A stretch of 64,000 bases of DNA from Olsenella sp. oral taxon 807 (GTDB lineage: Bacteria; Actinomycetota; Coriobacteriia; Coriobacteriales; Atopobiaceae): positions 2,108,001 to 2,172,000 of the forward strand of contig NZ_CP012069.2 of the NCBI RefSeq assembly GCF_001189515.2. The letters are read 5' to 3'. Below the pieces are notes generated by a model. That model saw only the letters and a list, made by a program, of their open reading frames with translations, was not told the origin of the DNA and ran no database searches. The position numbers and the translations under genes were made by a program. Below, piece by piece: positions 8,768 to 16,924 of the stretch (position 1 is its first letter; every line of letters starts with the position of its first letter).

Positions 8768-9532
8768 ATGTTCTGCCCGGGCCGCAACATGAGAAACTCT
8801 GACAAGGGCGGGTCCTGCGGGGCCGACCTGTCAAGCACAAGCACGGGTGCGCCCGGATCCCAGGTGACCGCCCAAGCTCCGGCATCCGGCGCGTCCACCC
8901 CGTCTAGGCCCACAACCGCAACGCACAGGCGTGTTGGGCGCGTCATCGCGGGAGTCATTGCGGTCGCCATCGTCGTCGCGGCGGGACTGAACACAAGCTG
9001 GTTCGGCCTAGCCGGGCCCCACCTTGTACCGGGAAACTACACCCTCAGCGGCTCGTCGGCATCGAACACGATAGTCGCCTCCGTCACCCAGGGCAATCAC
9101 GTCAGCCTTGAATACGAGGGGCACAGCTGGGTGGGAGACGCGCAGGTCAGCCGAGTGGGGAAGGACCATCTTCACGTGCGGGTACCGATCGCAGAGGAGG
9201 GTGGCCAGCTCTCGGGCTGCATGCTTAACCTCGTGATCCCGCAGGGCGTCCCTGGCAGCGTCATCGGAACCTGGGCGATGTGGTTCACGGACGAGAATGG
9301 CTTTCCAAACCTTGGCGGCATTGCGTGGGCGGTGATCGAGGATGGCGACACCCTCAGAGGCGGGGTGGTCTCGTCTTCCGATGCGCCGGCCGCAGCTAGG
9401 TCCCTTGGGATGGGCACCTTCCAGGGCGATTCCGGCGCGAAGCCAGGCAGCTGGACCAGGCAGGACGACGGCAGCTTCGCGCTGACCTTCCCTGACAGCG
9501 ACGGCGCCCTCACGTTCCGATACCACAGGTGA
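8768..9532 (+). CDS. Zinc-ribbon-family membrane-anchored protein, ribbon degenerate
   Basis: First open member of a paralogue family of unknown function. The plan is a short N-terminal zinc ribbon, a Pro/Thr/Ala-rich linker, one transmembrane helix (about residues 60-76), then a ~170-residue domain of alternating polar/hydrophobic strands predicted outside the cell, ending in SWTRQDDGSFALTFPDSD and FRYHR. In this copy the ribbon has lost most ligands: MFCPGRNMRN replaces the MFCPSCGTRN of its sisters, and the second knuckle keeps a single Cys. It is 254 residues long. GGGAGGCACCC before the ATG is the ribosome binding site. It may be a gene in early decay. Confidence 0.75.
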   Translation: MFCPGRNMRNSDKGGSCGADLSSTSTGAPGSQVTAQAPASGASTPSRPTTATHRRVGRVIAGVIAVAIVVAAGLNTSWFGLAGPHLVPGNYTLSGSSASNTIVASVTQGNHVSLEYEGHSWVGDAQVSRVGKDHLHVRVPIAEEGGQLSGCMLNLVIPQGVPGSVIGTWAMWFTDENGFPNLGGIAWAVIEDGDTLRGGVVSSSDAPAAARSLGMGTFQGDSGAKPGSWTRQDDGSFALTFPDSDGALTFRYHR

Positions 9533-9607
9533 GCAAACGTCCATAGCGGCGCTCGATGACATCGGATGCGTAGCCGCGTGAGGGCGCGCCGCACCAACTT
9601 CGGTCGG

Positions 9608-9722
9608 CGTACGAGCGGGATGGGGAACCTGCCCGTTACAGGCGACCGGGGTGTAGAATTGTGGACAACGATCCACATGGACGGCGTGGGCGGCGTCCCG
9701 CGCCGCGATACGGGAGGCACCC
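9608..9722 (+). promoter_or_regulatory. Leader of zinc-ribbon gene 2 (identical to the next one)
   Basis: These 115 bases are identical to 10622-10736, and identity continues about 23 bases into the coding region. A likely -10 box TAGAAT lies at 9654-9659. The predicted 5' UTR of ~55 bases holds a small hairpin (GTGGA/TCCAC) and the GGGAGG ribosome binding site. Confidence 0.65.
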
Positions 9723-10583
9723 ATGTTCTGCCCAAGCTGCGGCACACAAATCCCCGACGGAAGCAGGCTCTGCGGGTCCTGCGGGGCCGACCTGTCGGCA
9801 AGAGGCACGGGCGCGCCCGCAGCACCGGCGCCTGGACAGGTGCCAGTGCTGCGCGTCCTCATCCCCGCCAAGCACGCGTCTGCGGCGCGCGGCCGCGTCA
9901 TCGCGGGGGTCGCCGTAGCCGTCACTGTCGCCCTCGTCGTCGCGGTGGGGCTGCACACTGGCTGGTTCGGCCTCGCCGGGTCCCACCTCGTACCAGGGAC
10001 CTACACCTTCAGTAGCTCATCGGTATCGTACGAGATGGTCCTCTTCGTCACTGAGGGCGATCACGTCGGCCTCACGATAGGGAAAGACAGCTGGGTTGAG
10101 GGAGACGCACGGGTCAGCCAGGCGGGAAGTGACCACCTTCACGTACAGGCGCCGCTCACAACCGCAGTACTGCATGAGCCTGGGGCTACTACTACCACAT
10201 TCGAAGAGATGGGGGTCAGCCGGGCAGGCATCGCGGCGCTCGGACTCGGCGATGACCAGCCCTCGGGCTACACGCTCAACCTCGTGGTCCCACGAGGCGC
10301 CCCTGACAGCATCGTCGGGACCTGGGCATGGTGGATCGAGGACGAGAGGGGCTTGCCACATGAGAGCGAGGACTATTTTGGGTGGGTGGAGGTCGAGGGC
10401 GACGGCAGCTTCAGAGTCGGAGACGTTTCGTCCTCCGACGCAGCGGCTGCGGTCGAGTCCCTCAAGGCGGGCAACTTCCGGGGCAACTCTGAATTTATGT
10501 CAGGCAGCTGGGCCAGACAGAGCGACGGCAGCTTCGTGCTGACCTCCTACGGTAACGCCGTCACATTCCAGTATCGTAGGTGA
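9723..10583 (+). CDS. Zinc-ribbon-family membrane-anchored protein
   Basis: This 286-residue paralogue has an intact zinc ribbon: CPSCG at residues 3-7 and CGSCG about 15 residues later, as in zinc_ribbon_2 proteins. A Pro/Ala linker follows, then one transmembrane helix (about residues 58-80) ending in GWFGLAGSHLVPGTYTF, which opens the predicted outside domain. That domain is larger than in gene 1 because of an insert around HEPGATTTTFEE. It ends in SWARQSDGSFVL and FQYRR. No catalytic motif is visible. It is presumably a surface protein; whether it binds a ligand or another protein cannot be told from sequence. Confidence 0.8.
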   Translation: MFCPSCGTQIPDGSRLCGSCGADLSARGTGAPAAPAPGQVPVLRVLIPAKHASAARGRVIAGVAVAVTVALVVAVGLHTGWFGLAGSHLVPGTYTFSSSSVSYEMVLFVTEGDHVGLTIGKDSWVEGDARVSQAGSDHLHVQAPLTTAVLHEPGATTTTFEEMGVSRAGIAALGLGDDQPSGYTLNLVVPRGAPDSIVGTWAWWIEDERGLPHESEDYFGWVEVEGDGSFRVGDVSSSDAAAAVESLKAGNFRGNSEFMSGSWARQSDGSFVLTSYGNAVTFQYRR

Positions 10584-10621
10584 GCGAGTCGTCACCGTAG
10601 CGCGCCATAGATCCCATCAGA

Positions 10622-10736
10622 CGTACGAGCGGGATGGGGAACCTGCCCGTTACAGGCGACCGGGGTGTAGAATTGTGGACAACGATCCACATGGACGGCG
10701 TGGGCGGCGTCCCGCGCCGCGATACGGGAGGCACCC
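10622..10736 (+). promoter_or_regulatory. Leader of zinc-ribbon gene 3
   Basis: Base-for-base the same as 9608-9722, including the TAGAAT box and GGGAGG site. The two genes behind these leaders differ in most of their coding sequence, so the leader has either been copied recently or is under selection. Confidence 0.65.
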
Positions 10737-11570
10737 ATGTTCTGCCCAAGCTGCGGCACGAGAAACCCCGACGGAGTCCGGTTCTGCAGGGCCTGCGGAA
10801 CCAACCTATCGGGCAGAAGAGCTGGTACGACCCAAAGGCCAGTGCCCGCCGCGTCGGCGACACCCACGCCCGCAGCCCAGGCGCCCACTCCTGCCGTACC
10901 TACGGGCAGGGTCATCGGACAGGGCAGGCGCAGGTCTAATCCCTTCGCGGCAGTGGCGGCCATGGTCGTGGTAGGCATCTTCGTTCTCGCGGTGGGATTG
11001 CAGGTAGGATCGAGCACAAGCTGGTTCGGCCTCACCAAGCCCCACCTCACGCCGGGAACCTACACCCTTAGCCGGAGCTTGTCGATCCTCTTCAACAGCT
11101 GGTTGCCGCCAGCCACAATGACCGTCTCTGTCGCCGAGGGCGATCGTGTCAGCTTCACGGTCGAGGGAGCTAGCTGGGTGGGAGACGCACAGGTCAGCCA
11201 AGCCGGGAAGGACCAGCTTCACATACAGGTACCAATCGCAGCGAAAAATGGCCAGCCCTCGGGTCACTCGTTCAACTTCGTGGTCCCGCAGGGCGCTCCA
11301 GACAGCGTCACTGGGATCTGGGCATCATGGACCACAGATGAGAATGGCCTGCCAGATAACGGCGTCGCATGGGCGATGATCGAGGACGGCGGCACCTTCA
11401 GGGCGCAATCCGTTCCAAACCCCGACGCGGCGGCTGTAGCCGAGTCCCTCAAGGCGGGTAACTTCCGGGGCGATCCCGACAGGAAGCCAGGCAAGTGGGT
11501 AAAGCGAGAGGACGGCAGTTACAAGCTAACTCTTAACGATTACACCTATGTGTTCCAGTACCAAAAGTGA
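10737..11570 (+). CDS. Zinc-ribbon-family membrane-anchored protein
   Basis: 277 residues. The N-terminal ribbon CPSCGTRNPDGVRFCRACG is complete (four Cys). After a Pro/Thr/Ala linker comes one transmembrane helix (about residues 75-95), then STSWFGLTKPHLTPGTYTL and the family's outside domain with SWVGDAQVSQAGKDQLHI, matching gene 1 closely, and the C-terminal FQYQK. It shares its leader with gene 2, but its outside domain is closer to gene 1, which suggests recombination among the copies. Confidence 0.8.
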   Translation: MFCPSCGTRNPDGVRFCRACGTNLSGRRAGTTQRPVPAASATPTPAAQAPTPAVPTGRVIGQGRRRSNPFAAVAAMVVVGIFVLAVGLQVGSSTSWFGLTKPHLTPGTYTLSRSLSILFNSWLPPATMTVSVAEGDRVSFTVEGASWVGDAQVSQAGKDQLHIQVPIAAKNGQPSGHSFNFVVPQGAPDSVTGIWASWTTDENGLPDNGVAWAMIEDGGTFRAQSVPNPDAAAVAESLKAGNFRGDPDRKPGKWVKREDGSYKLTLNDYTYVFQYQK

Positions 11571-11760
11571 ACAAGAACCCATCGACACGCTCGGTAAGGT
11601 CGGGCGCAACGCCATGGGAGGCTCGCGCGTCGTCGACTCCGATTGGCACGCAAGTCGACGGGACCTTGCTCTCCGCAGGTGGTCCCAAGTGTAGAATCTC
11701 AGAAGAGACATCGCGCGGGCGGCACGGGCGGGGCGCGCATCAGGACGACGGGAGGCACCC

Positions 11761-12665
11761 ACGTTCTACCCGAGCTGCGGCACGAGAAACCCCGACGGGA
11801 GCAGGTTCTGCGGGTCCTGCGGAACCGACCTGTCGAGCAGAGGAGCCGGTACGACCGCATCCCAAGCGGCCACCCAGGCTCCGGCGCCCGGCGCACCCGC
11901 CTTTGCCAGACCCGCAGCTGCGGCGCGTGGGCGCAGCGCCGGTCGCGGCCGCGTCATCGCAGGGATCGCTGCGACCGTCGCAATCGCCCTCGTCGTCGCG
12001 GTGGGGCTGCGCACAGGCTGGTTCGCCTCGCCCAGCCCCATCTCACGCCAGGGACCTACACCTTCACCAGCTCCCTCGTGGACAGCTCGCTTTCGTATAC
12101 GATGGTCCTCTCTGTCGCCGAGGGCGATAGTGTCATCTTCACGTTTGAACGAGGGCAGAGCTTTGGGGGAAACGCACGAGTCAGCTGGGCCGGGAGGGAC
12201 CACCTTTATGTGCAAGTGCCGGTCACGCGTGCGTCGCTGGGTCTTGGAGAGAACAGCAAACCCGAATTCGTCAATGTAAAGGATAGCCTGAAAAGCGTCA
12301 CGGCACTCAGTCTCGGCGACGACCAGCCCCTGGCCGGCTCGATCCACTTCGTGTTCCCACGGGGCGCCCCAGACAGCATCGTCGGGACCTGGGCAATGTG
12401 GATCACGGACGAGAATGGCTCGACGGTACCGTATGGAGATATGAACCTTTTCATATGGCAGAGATACGAGGATGACGGCAGCTTCAGAGACGGGTACGTC
12501 CCGTCCTCCGACGTGGCGGCCACAGTCGACTCCCTCAAGGCGGGCACCTTCCAGGGAAACTCCAATGTGGAAGTGTCAGGCAGCTGGACCAAGCAGGACG
12601 ACGGCAGCTTCGTGCTGAACACCCCCTACGGTAGCTCCACCAACACGTTCCAGTACCACAGGTGA
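11761..12665 (+). pseudogene. Zinc-ribbon-family gene 4, broken
   Basis: Three lesions are visible against the sister genes. The start ATG is ACG at 11761. The first ligand Cys is Tyr (FYPSCG for FCPSCG). Near 12026 one base is missing in TGGTTCGCCTCGCC compared with TGGTTCGGCCTCGCC, shifting the frame just after the transmembrane helix. The downstream frame then runs intact from HLTPGTYTF to FQYHR and TGA. Another frame opens upstream at 11643, but it is not homologous in its first part. The leader keeps the GTGTAGAAT block. Confidence 0.85.
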
Positions 12666-12681
12666 GCGAACCCACGCGACC

Positions 12682-12835
12682 GCGCACTCGGTGGCGTCGA
12701 GTGGACGATTGTCGTGCCACTCGGTGACGCCAAGTGGCACAAAATAATGCCATACCTGCACGTTTACGACTTGCCGTGCCACTCGGTGGTACCGAGTGCG
12801 CGGTCGTAGTGCCATTCGGCGCTATCGAGTGGCAG
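12682..12835. repeat. Array of four hairpin palindromes, copy B
   Basis: Same arrangement as 7128-7278: palindromes at about 12682-12705, 12714-12740, 12776-12801 and 12809-12835, with the spacer between the second and third conserved in both copies. It lies between zinc-ribbon gene 4 and the convergent end of lysS, so it could act as a terminator region for either, although no T-run follows. Confidence 0.8.
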
Positions 12836-12924
12836 AGCACTCGCGGAAGGTACGACATTGGCCGCCGACAGCACGAGTACGCGTCATACGCGAGTCCACA
12901 CCTCACCCGTCACGAGGCCTTCTG

Positions 12925-15180
12925 CTACTCCCCAGTCTCCTTGGCCTTCGCGTTATAGTCGCCGACAGGCGCGATGGCCTTCATGGCCTCGAGCACGGAG
13001 GCGAGCAGGTCGTCGAGCTCCATATCGTTGAGTTCGGCACCCATACGGATGACGTCGCGATCGCAGCCTGCGGCGAAGCGCTTGTCCTTGAACTTCTTCT
13101 TGAGGGACTTGAGGGGCATGTCGGTCACGGAGCCCGACGGCCTCATACGGGCCGCCGCCTGGATGAGGCCCGAGAGCTCGTCGGCCGCAAAGAGCACCCG
13201 CTCCATCTTCTTCTCGGGCTTGGGAAGGTCTGGGTTCCTGTCAGAGGTATGGGTCTGGATGGCGTGCGCAAGCTCGGGATTCGCACCCGCCTCGGCCAGA
13301 AGCTCGGCGGCCTTGACGGTATGGGTCTTCTCGTCCTGCCACTTCTCCCAGTCGAGGTCATGGAGAAGACCAACCTGACCCCAGAAATCGACGTTCTCGG
13401 GATCGTAGGTAGCGGCATAGTAGCGCATAAGACCCTCGAGCGTCTCTCCGTGCTGAATGTGGAACTCATCCTCGTTGTACTTCTTGAGCAGCTCGAAGGC
13501 CTGCTCTCGGGTAAGGCCGCTCTCCAGCTTCTTAGCCATGTCACTCTCTCCGTCTCTCTCCGCGCTCGCACCGGCGGCGGAGTCTGCCGCAATCGTGTCC
13601 ACGTCCGTCACGCCCAGGCCACATGTGCCAGCAACCTGCTCCGCGATCTGTGCCCTCGTGATCGTCTCGGGCTTCATCTGCGGAAAGAGCAGCACGTCGC
13701 GGATGGACGGCTGATCGCAAAAGAGCATGACCATGCGGTCGATGCCGTAGCCGATGCCACCTGTGGGGGGCATGCCGTACTCGAGCGCACGCACGTAGTC
13801 GTAGTCATAGCCCATTGCCTCGTCATCGCCAAGACCCTTGGCGGCAACCTGCTCGGCAAAGCGGCCGGCCTGGTCAATGGGGTCATTGAGCTCCGAGAAG
13901 GCGTTGGCGTACTCATGCCCGCCGATGACCAGCTCGAAGCGGTCCGTGAGACGCGTATCCTCGTCCTTACGCTTGGCAAGCGGCGAGACCTCCTCCGGGT
14001 AGTCACACACGAAGGTGGGGTTCACGAGCGTAGACTCGCCAAGCTCGTCATAGAGCGAAAACAGCAGCTTTCCCGCACCCCAACCCTCCTGCCACTCGAT
14101 GTCGTGCGCCTCGCACAGCTCACGCAGACGCCCGATGGGCGTATCCATATTGACGCACTCGCCGACACGCTCAGACACTATCTCGATGAGCGAGCGAGAG
14201 GCCCAGCTACCGCTCATGTCTATCGTCTGGCCTTGGTAGCTGATGAGCTCGCGGCCCTCCTCACAGCCGCAGATGCCGCGCGCGATGGCCTTGAAGAGCC
14301 CCTCGGTGAGCCGCTTCATGCCCTCGAGATCGGAGTAGGCGCAGTAGGCCTCCATCGAGGTGAACTCGGGGTTATGCGTAAGGTCCATGCCCTCGTTGCG
14401 AAACTGCCTTCCGAGCTCGAAGACGCGCTCCATGCCTCCCACGACGAGGCGCTTGAGCGGCAGCTCGGTGGCTATGCGCAGATAGAAGTCGCGATCAAGC
14501 GCATTGAAGTGCGTCGCAAACGGCTTGGCGTTGGCACCTCCCAAGATGGCGTGCATCATGGGCGTCTCGACCTCGAGGTAACCCGCAGACTCCATGTAGC
14601 GGCGGATGAGGCTAATGATGGCTGAGCGCTTGCGAAAGACCTCGCGGACCTCGGGGTTCATGATCAGATCGATGTAGCGCTGGCGGTAGCGGACCTCTCG
14701 GTCCGTGAGGCCATGGAACTTCTCGGGCAACGGGCGCAGGCTCTTGGAGAGAAGCCTCACCGAGCTCGGTGCAATGGAGAGCTGCCCGCGACGCGTACGC
14801 AACACCACGCCCGTCGCCTCTATGATGTCACCGAGATCGAGCTGGCCGAGCAGTCCCCAGTCAACCTCTGCCATGTCGTTGACACGACAGAAGAGCTGGA
14901 TCTGTCCTGTTGCGTCCTCGAGCACGATAAAGCGGGCCTTGCCCTGCTTGCGCAGCGCCCTCACGCGTCCAGCGACGCTGTAGGCATCCTTGGTGCTCGC
15001 ACCGTCCTCGAGCGAGGCGTAGCGCTCCTCGAGTTCTGCCGCATGCACTGTGACCGTACTTGTGGCGGGATACGGGTTCACGCCCGCGTCGATGAGCGCC
15101 TGACGCCTCGCCCGGCGCACAGCCCGCTCGTCGTTGATGTCTATGTTTGCGTTTGGCGCACCCGCGTCCACTTGTGCCAC
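12925..15180 (-). CDS. lysS: Lysyl-tRNA synthetase with C-terminal HD domain
   Basis: Class II LysRS charges tRNA-Lys. The protein has an OB-fold anticodon domain (about residues 50-140), then the catalytic domain with motif 1 (near VETPMMH), motif 2 (FRNEGMDLTHNPEFTSME) and motif 3 (GIGYGIDRMVML), ending near residue 500. About 190 extra residues follow a Ser/Ala-rich linker and begin MAKKLESG. They carry an HD-type core (GLLHDLDWEKW, then AIQTHTSDRNPDLP), so this is a fusion with an HD phosphohydrolase-like protein. I chose the GTG at 15180, preceded by GGGGAGGGTCAG, over a TTG 21 codons upstream. It lies downstream of greA. Confidence 0.95.
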   Translation of the reverse strand: MAQVDAGAPNANIDINDERAVRRARRQALIDAGVNPYPATSTVTVHAAELEERYASLEDGASTKDAYSVAGRVRALRKQGKARFIVLEDATGQIQLFCRVNDMAEVDWGLLGQLDLGDIIEATGVVLRTRRGQLSIAPSSVRLLSKSLRPLPEKFHGLTDREVRYRQRYIDLIMNPEVREVFRKRSAIISLIRRYMESAGYLEVETPMMHAILGGANAKPFATHFNALDRDFYLRIATELPLKRLVVGGMERVFELGRQFRNEGMDLTHNPEFTSMEAYCAYSDLEGMKRLTEGLFKAIARGICGCEEGRELISYQGQTIDMSGSWASRSLIEIVSERVGECVNMDTPIGRLRELCEAHDIEWQEGWGAGKLLFSLYDELGESTLVNPTFVCDYPEEVSPLAKRKDEDTRLTDRFELVIGGHEYANAFSELNDPIDQAGRFAEQVAAKGLGDDEAMGYDYDYVRALEYGMPPTGGIGYGIDRMVMLFCDQPSIRDVLLFPQMKPETITRAQIAEQVAGTCGLGVTDVDTIAADSAAGASAERDGESDMAKKLESGLTREQAFELLKKYNEDEFHIQHGETLEGLMRYYAATYDPENVDFWGQVGLLHDLDWEKWQDEKTHTVKAAELLAEAGANPELAHAIQTHTSDRNPDLPKPEKKMERVLFAADELSGLIQAAARMRPSGSVTDMPLKSLKKKFKDKRFAAGCDRDVIRMGAELNDMELDDLLASVLEAMKAIAPVGDYNAKAKETGE

Positions 15181-15295
15181 CTGACCCTCCCCGCTACGTT
15201 TTGGCCTGACGGCGTGGTGCGCCGACAAGGTCCAACCTGTCAAAAAGAGCCTCTTGTTAGTCCGCAGACCCTCTGGCTGCCAGCGACCTTGTCAC

Positions 15296-15799
15296 CTAGA
15301 GGCTTCTGTCGTCGCCCTGATCCCTATGCTTGATGGACACTATCTTGACGCTCTCCCGCTTGCCCGAGGGCATAACATACGATACCGTGTCGCCCACCGA
15401 GTGGTTGAAAAGGGCGGCACCGAGGGGTGAGGCGTTGGATATCCTGTTCTCGAGCACGTCAACCTCCGCCGTGCTCACGATGGTGATGGTCTCCCTCTCG
15501 CCTGCGCCATCCTCAAGCTCAACCTCATCGTCGAGAGACACGGCGTCTGCGTTGCCCTCGATGATCCTGGCGTTGGCAAGCTGGCTTCGCAGCTCGCTGA
15601 TAAGCGACTCGTTCTGCCTCTGAGCCTCCCTGGCAGCATCGTACTCGGAGTTCTCAGAAAGATCACCGTGCTCGCGTGCGCGCTGGATTTCGGCGACGAT
15701 CTTGGGACGCTCGACATCCTCAAGCTGCGCGAGTCTCTCCTCGAGGCGCTTGTAGCTCGCCTTGCTCATGATGTTCACATCTGGTTCCACGTTCTCCAT
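15296..15799 (-). CDS. greA: Transcription elongation factor GreA
   Basis: GreA rescues backtracked RNA polymerase by stimulating transcript cleavage. The N-terminal coiled coil shows GDLSENSEYDAAREAQ, with the acidic tip residues of the family. The C-terminal FKBP-like domain has SPLGAALFNHSVGDTV. The ATG at 15799 is preceded by GAGGGGAAG and gives 167 residues, about 10 longer than typical at the N-terminus. An internal ATG (MSKASYKRL) would give the standard length. Same strand as lysS, 115 bases upstream of it. Confidence 0.96.
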   Translation of the reverse strand: MENVEPDVNIMSKASYKRLEERLAQLEDVERPKIVAEIQRAREHGDLSENSEYDAAREAQRQNESLISELRSQLANARIIEGNADAVSLDDEVELEDGAGERETITIVSTAEVDVLENRISNASPLGAALFNHSVGDTVSYVMPSGKRESVKIVSIKHRDQGDDRSL

Positions 15800-15888
15800 T
15801 GCGCGTCTTCCCCTCGCTATTGGGACTGAGCCGAGTTGCCACCTCGCACGCACATGCGTAAGGCAGCCTCCTGACCGCCGTCACCTAC

Positions 15889-16197
15889 CTACTGAGCCTG
15901 CTCGATCTTGGAGCCGCACTTGTTGCAGTACTCTGAGCCAGCGACGTTCTTGGCGCCGCACTTGTTGCAGAAGACCACGTCGTCCGAGTCGGCGGACTCC
16001 TCCTCGACGGTGTCGCTCACGTCGGTGACATCGGTGTCCTTGGCCTTACCCTCACCCTCGTCCATACCCTCGCGGATGCTCTTGACCGTTGCCCCCAATG
16101 ACTTGCCCAGTTTCGGGAGGTTCTTGGGTCCGAAGAGAAGGAGGGCAATGGCCAAGATAACGAGGAGCTCTGGAACGCCCATGCCAAAGATTGACAT
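15889..16197 (-). CDS. tatA: Twin-arginine translocase TatA with a C-terminal zinc ribbon
   Basis: TatA forms the channel part of the Tat exporter for folded proteins. The start at 16197 follows a strong site (CAGGAGGTTATTG). The N-terminal membrane helix MGVPELLVILAIALLLFGP and the amphipathic helix KNLPKLGKSLG are canonical. An acidic tail follows, then CNKCGAKNVAGSEYCNKCG at the very C-terminus: four Cys in two CxxC pairs, as in a zinc ribbon. TatA proteins normally end in an unstructured tail. tatC is not in the window. The protein is 102 residues. A Tat-type signal is present on the tannase-like protein at 49.3 kb. Confidence 0.93.
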   Translation of the reverse strand: MSIFGMGVPELLVILAIALLLFGPKNLPKLGKSLGATVKSIREGMDEGEGKAKDTDVTDVSDTVEEESADSDDVVFCNKCGAKNVAGSEYCNKCGSKIEQAQ

Positions 16198-16924
16198 CAA
16201 TAACCTCCTGAGGAGTCGAGAGAGCACGTGGCTTGTCGTTCGGTTTTCGCATATGGTAGTATATGACGATGAGTGTGTGTACTCACAATCTCTATCACGG
16301 ACCGCCCCACAGGGCGCCTGCGGGAAGACCCTCGTTTGGGGTGGGAGACACGCAACAGATCGGTCCGGCAAATGTCCGGTCCCCATACCCTCGTCCGGCG
16401 GGTCATCCAAGGGTCCTTACTTGACACCGATAGCTGCTGCCGGTTGTTGCCTTTCGTGAGGACATCCGCCGCGTGCGCAACGTCCTAAAGAGCGCGTCAG
16501 GCGCCGATAGCCCCCGCATCGGCGCCTTGGGCATCTACGGCGGCAGTAGGCACACGCTAGACGCAACCTAACCTGACGCCCCGCGTGAAAGCCTGCGCCA
16601 CCCTGCCCACGTTCAACGCGGGACGCGTACGCCGCCTTGGCTCAAGAGAAGCTGAGTATATAAGTTCTCGCGATAGAAGAGAAGTTATGCACCCACGCCG
16701 AGCAAAACAGTGTACACAAACCGTCGAATTTCAAGAGAGCGAGCCCAGAAAGCTGATCTGTGTACACTGTTGCAGACGACCCTGTGCGACCTGTCTATGG
16801 CGGCGAGTAGCCGCACGAAGGAGTATCACGAGCTGCCCTCCGGGCAAACCTTCCAAGCGATGTCGTACCGGTAGCAACCAGAGCGGTCGGGATGCGGGAG
16901 CTCCCCCTACATCCCGTGGCTCCC
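16198..16924. other. 727-base gap with hairpin and paired palindromes
   Basis: I find no gene I can support. Contents: a perfect hairpin AGGCGCCGAT/ATCGGCGCCT at 16499-16528, and the paired GTGTACAC element at 16706-16771 listed separately. A ~45-codon open stretch before the hairpin (16.43-16.57 kb) has no start signal and matches nothing I know. Confidence 0.5.
16706..16771. promoter_or_regulatory. Paired GTGTACAC palindromes, site 1
   Basis: AACAGTGTACACAAA (16706-16720) and ATCTGTGTACACTGTT (16756-16771) face each other. The octamers GTGTACAC start 50 bases apart (16710 and 16760). The same pair, in the opposite orientation and with the same spacing, occurs at 36863-36923. It looks like a double operator or recombinase site. 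The nearest gene is glycerate kinase, whose 3' end faces it. Confidence 0.55.

Noticed and set aside
11567-12130. 187-codon plus-strand frame in the zinc-ribbon cluster
   Set aside because: It is in a different frame from the homologous protein and covers the leader and ribbon of gene 4, so it is spurious.
7128-12835. Hairpin arrays as CRISPR repeats
   Set aside because: Palindromes vary in sequence and spacing is irregular. The two arrays share their spacers, which is the reverse of a CRISPR.
12796-14625. 609-codon plus-strand frame opposite lysS
   Set aside because: It is an antisense shadow of a clear aminoacyl-tRNA synthetase gene, rich in His, Leu and Val.
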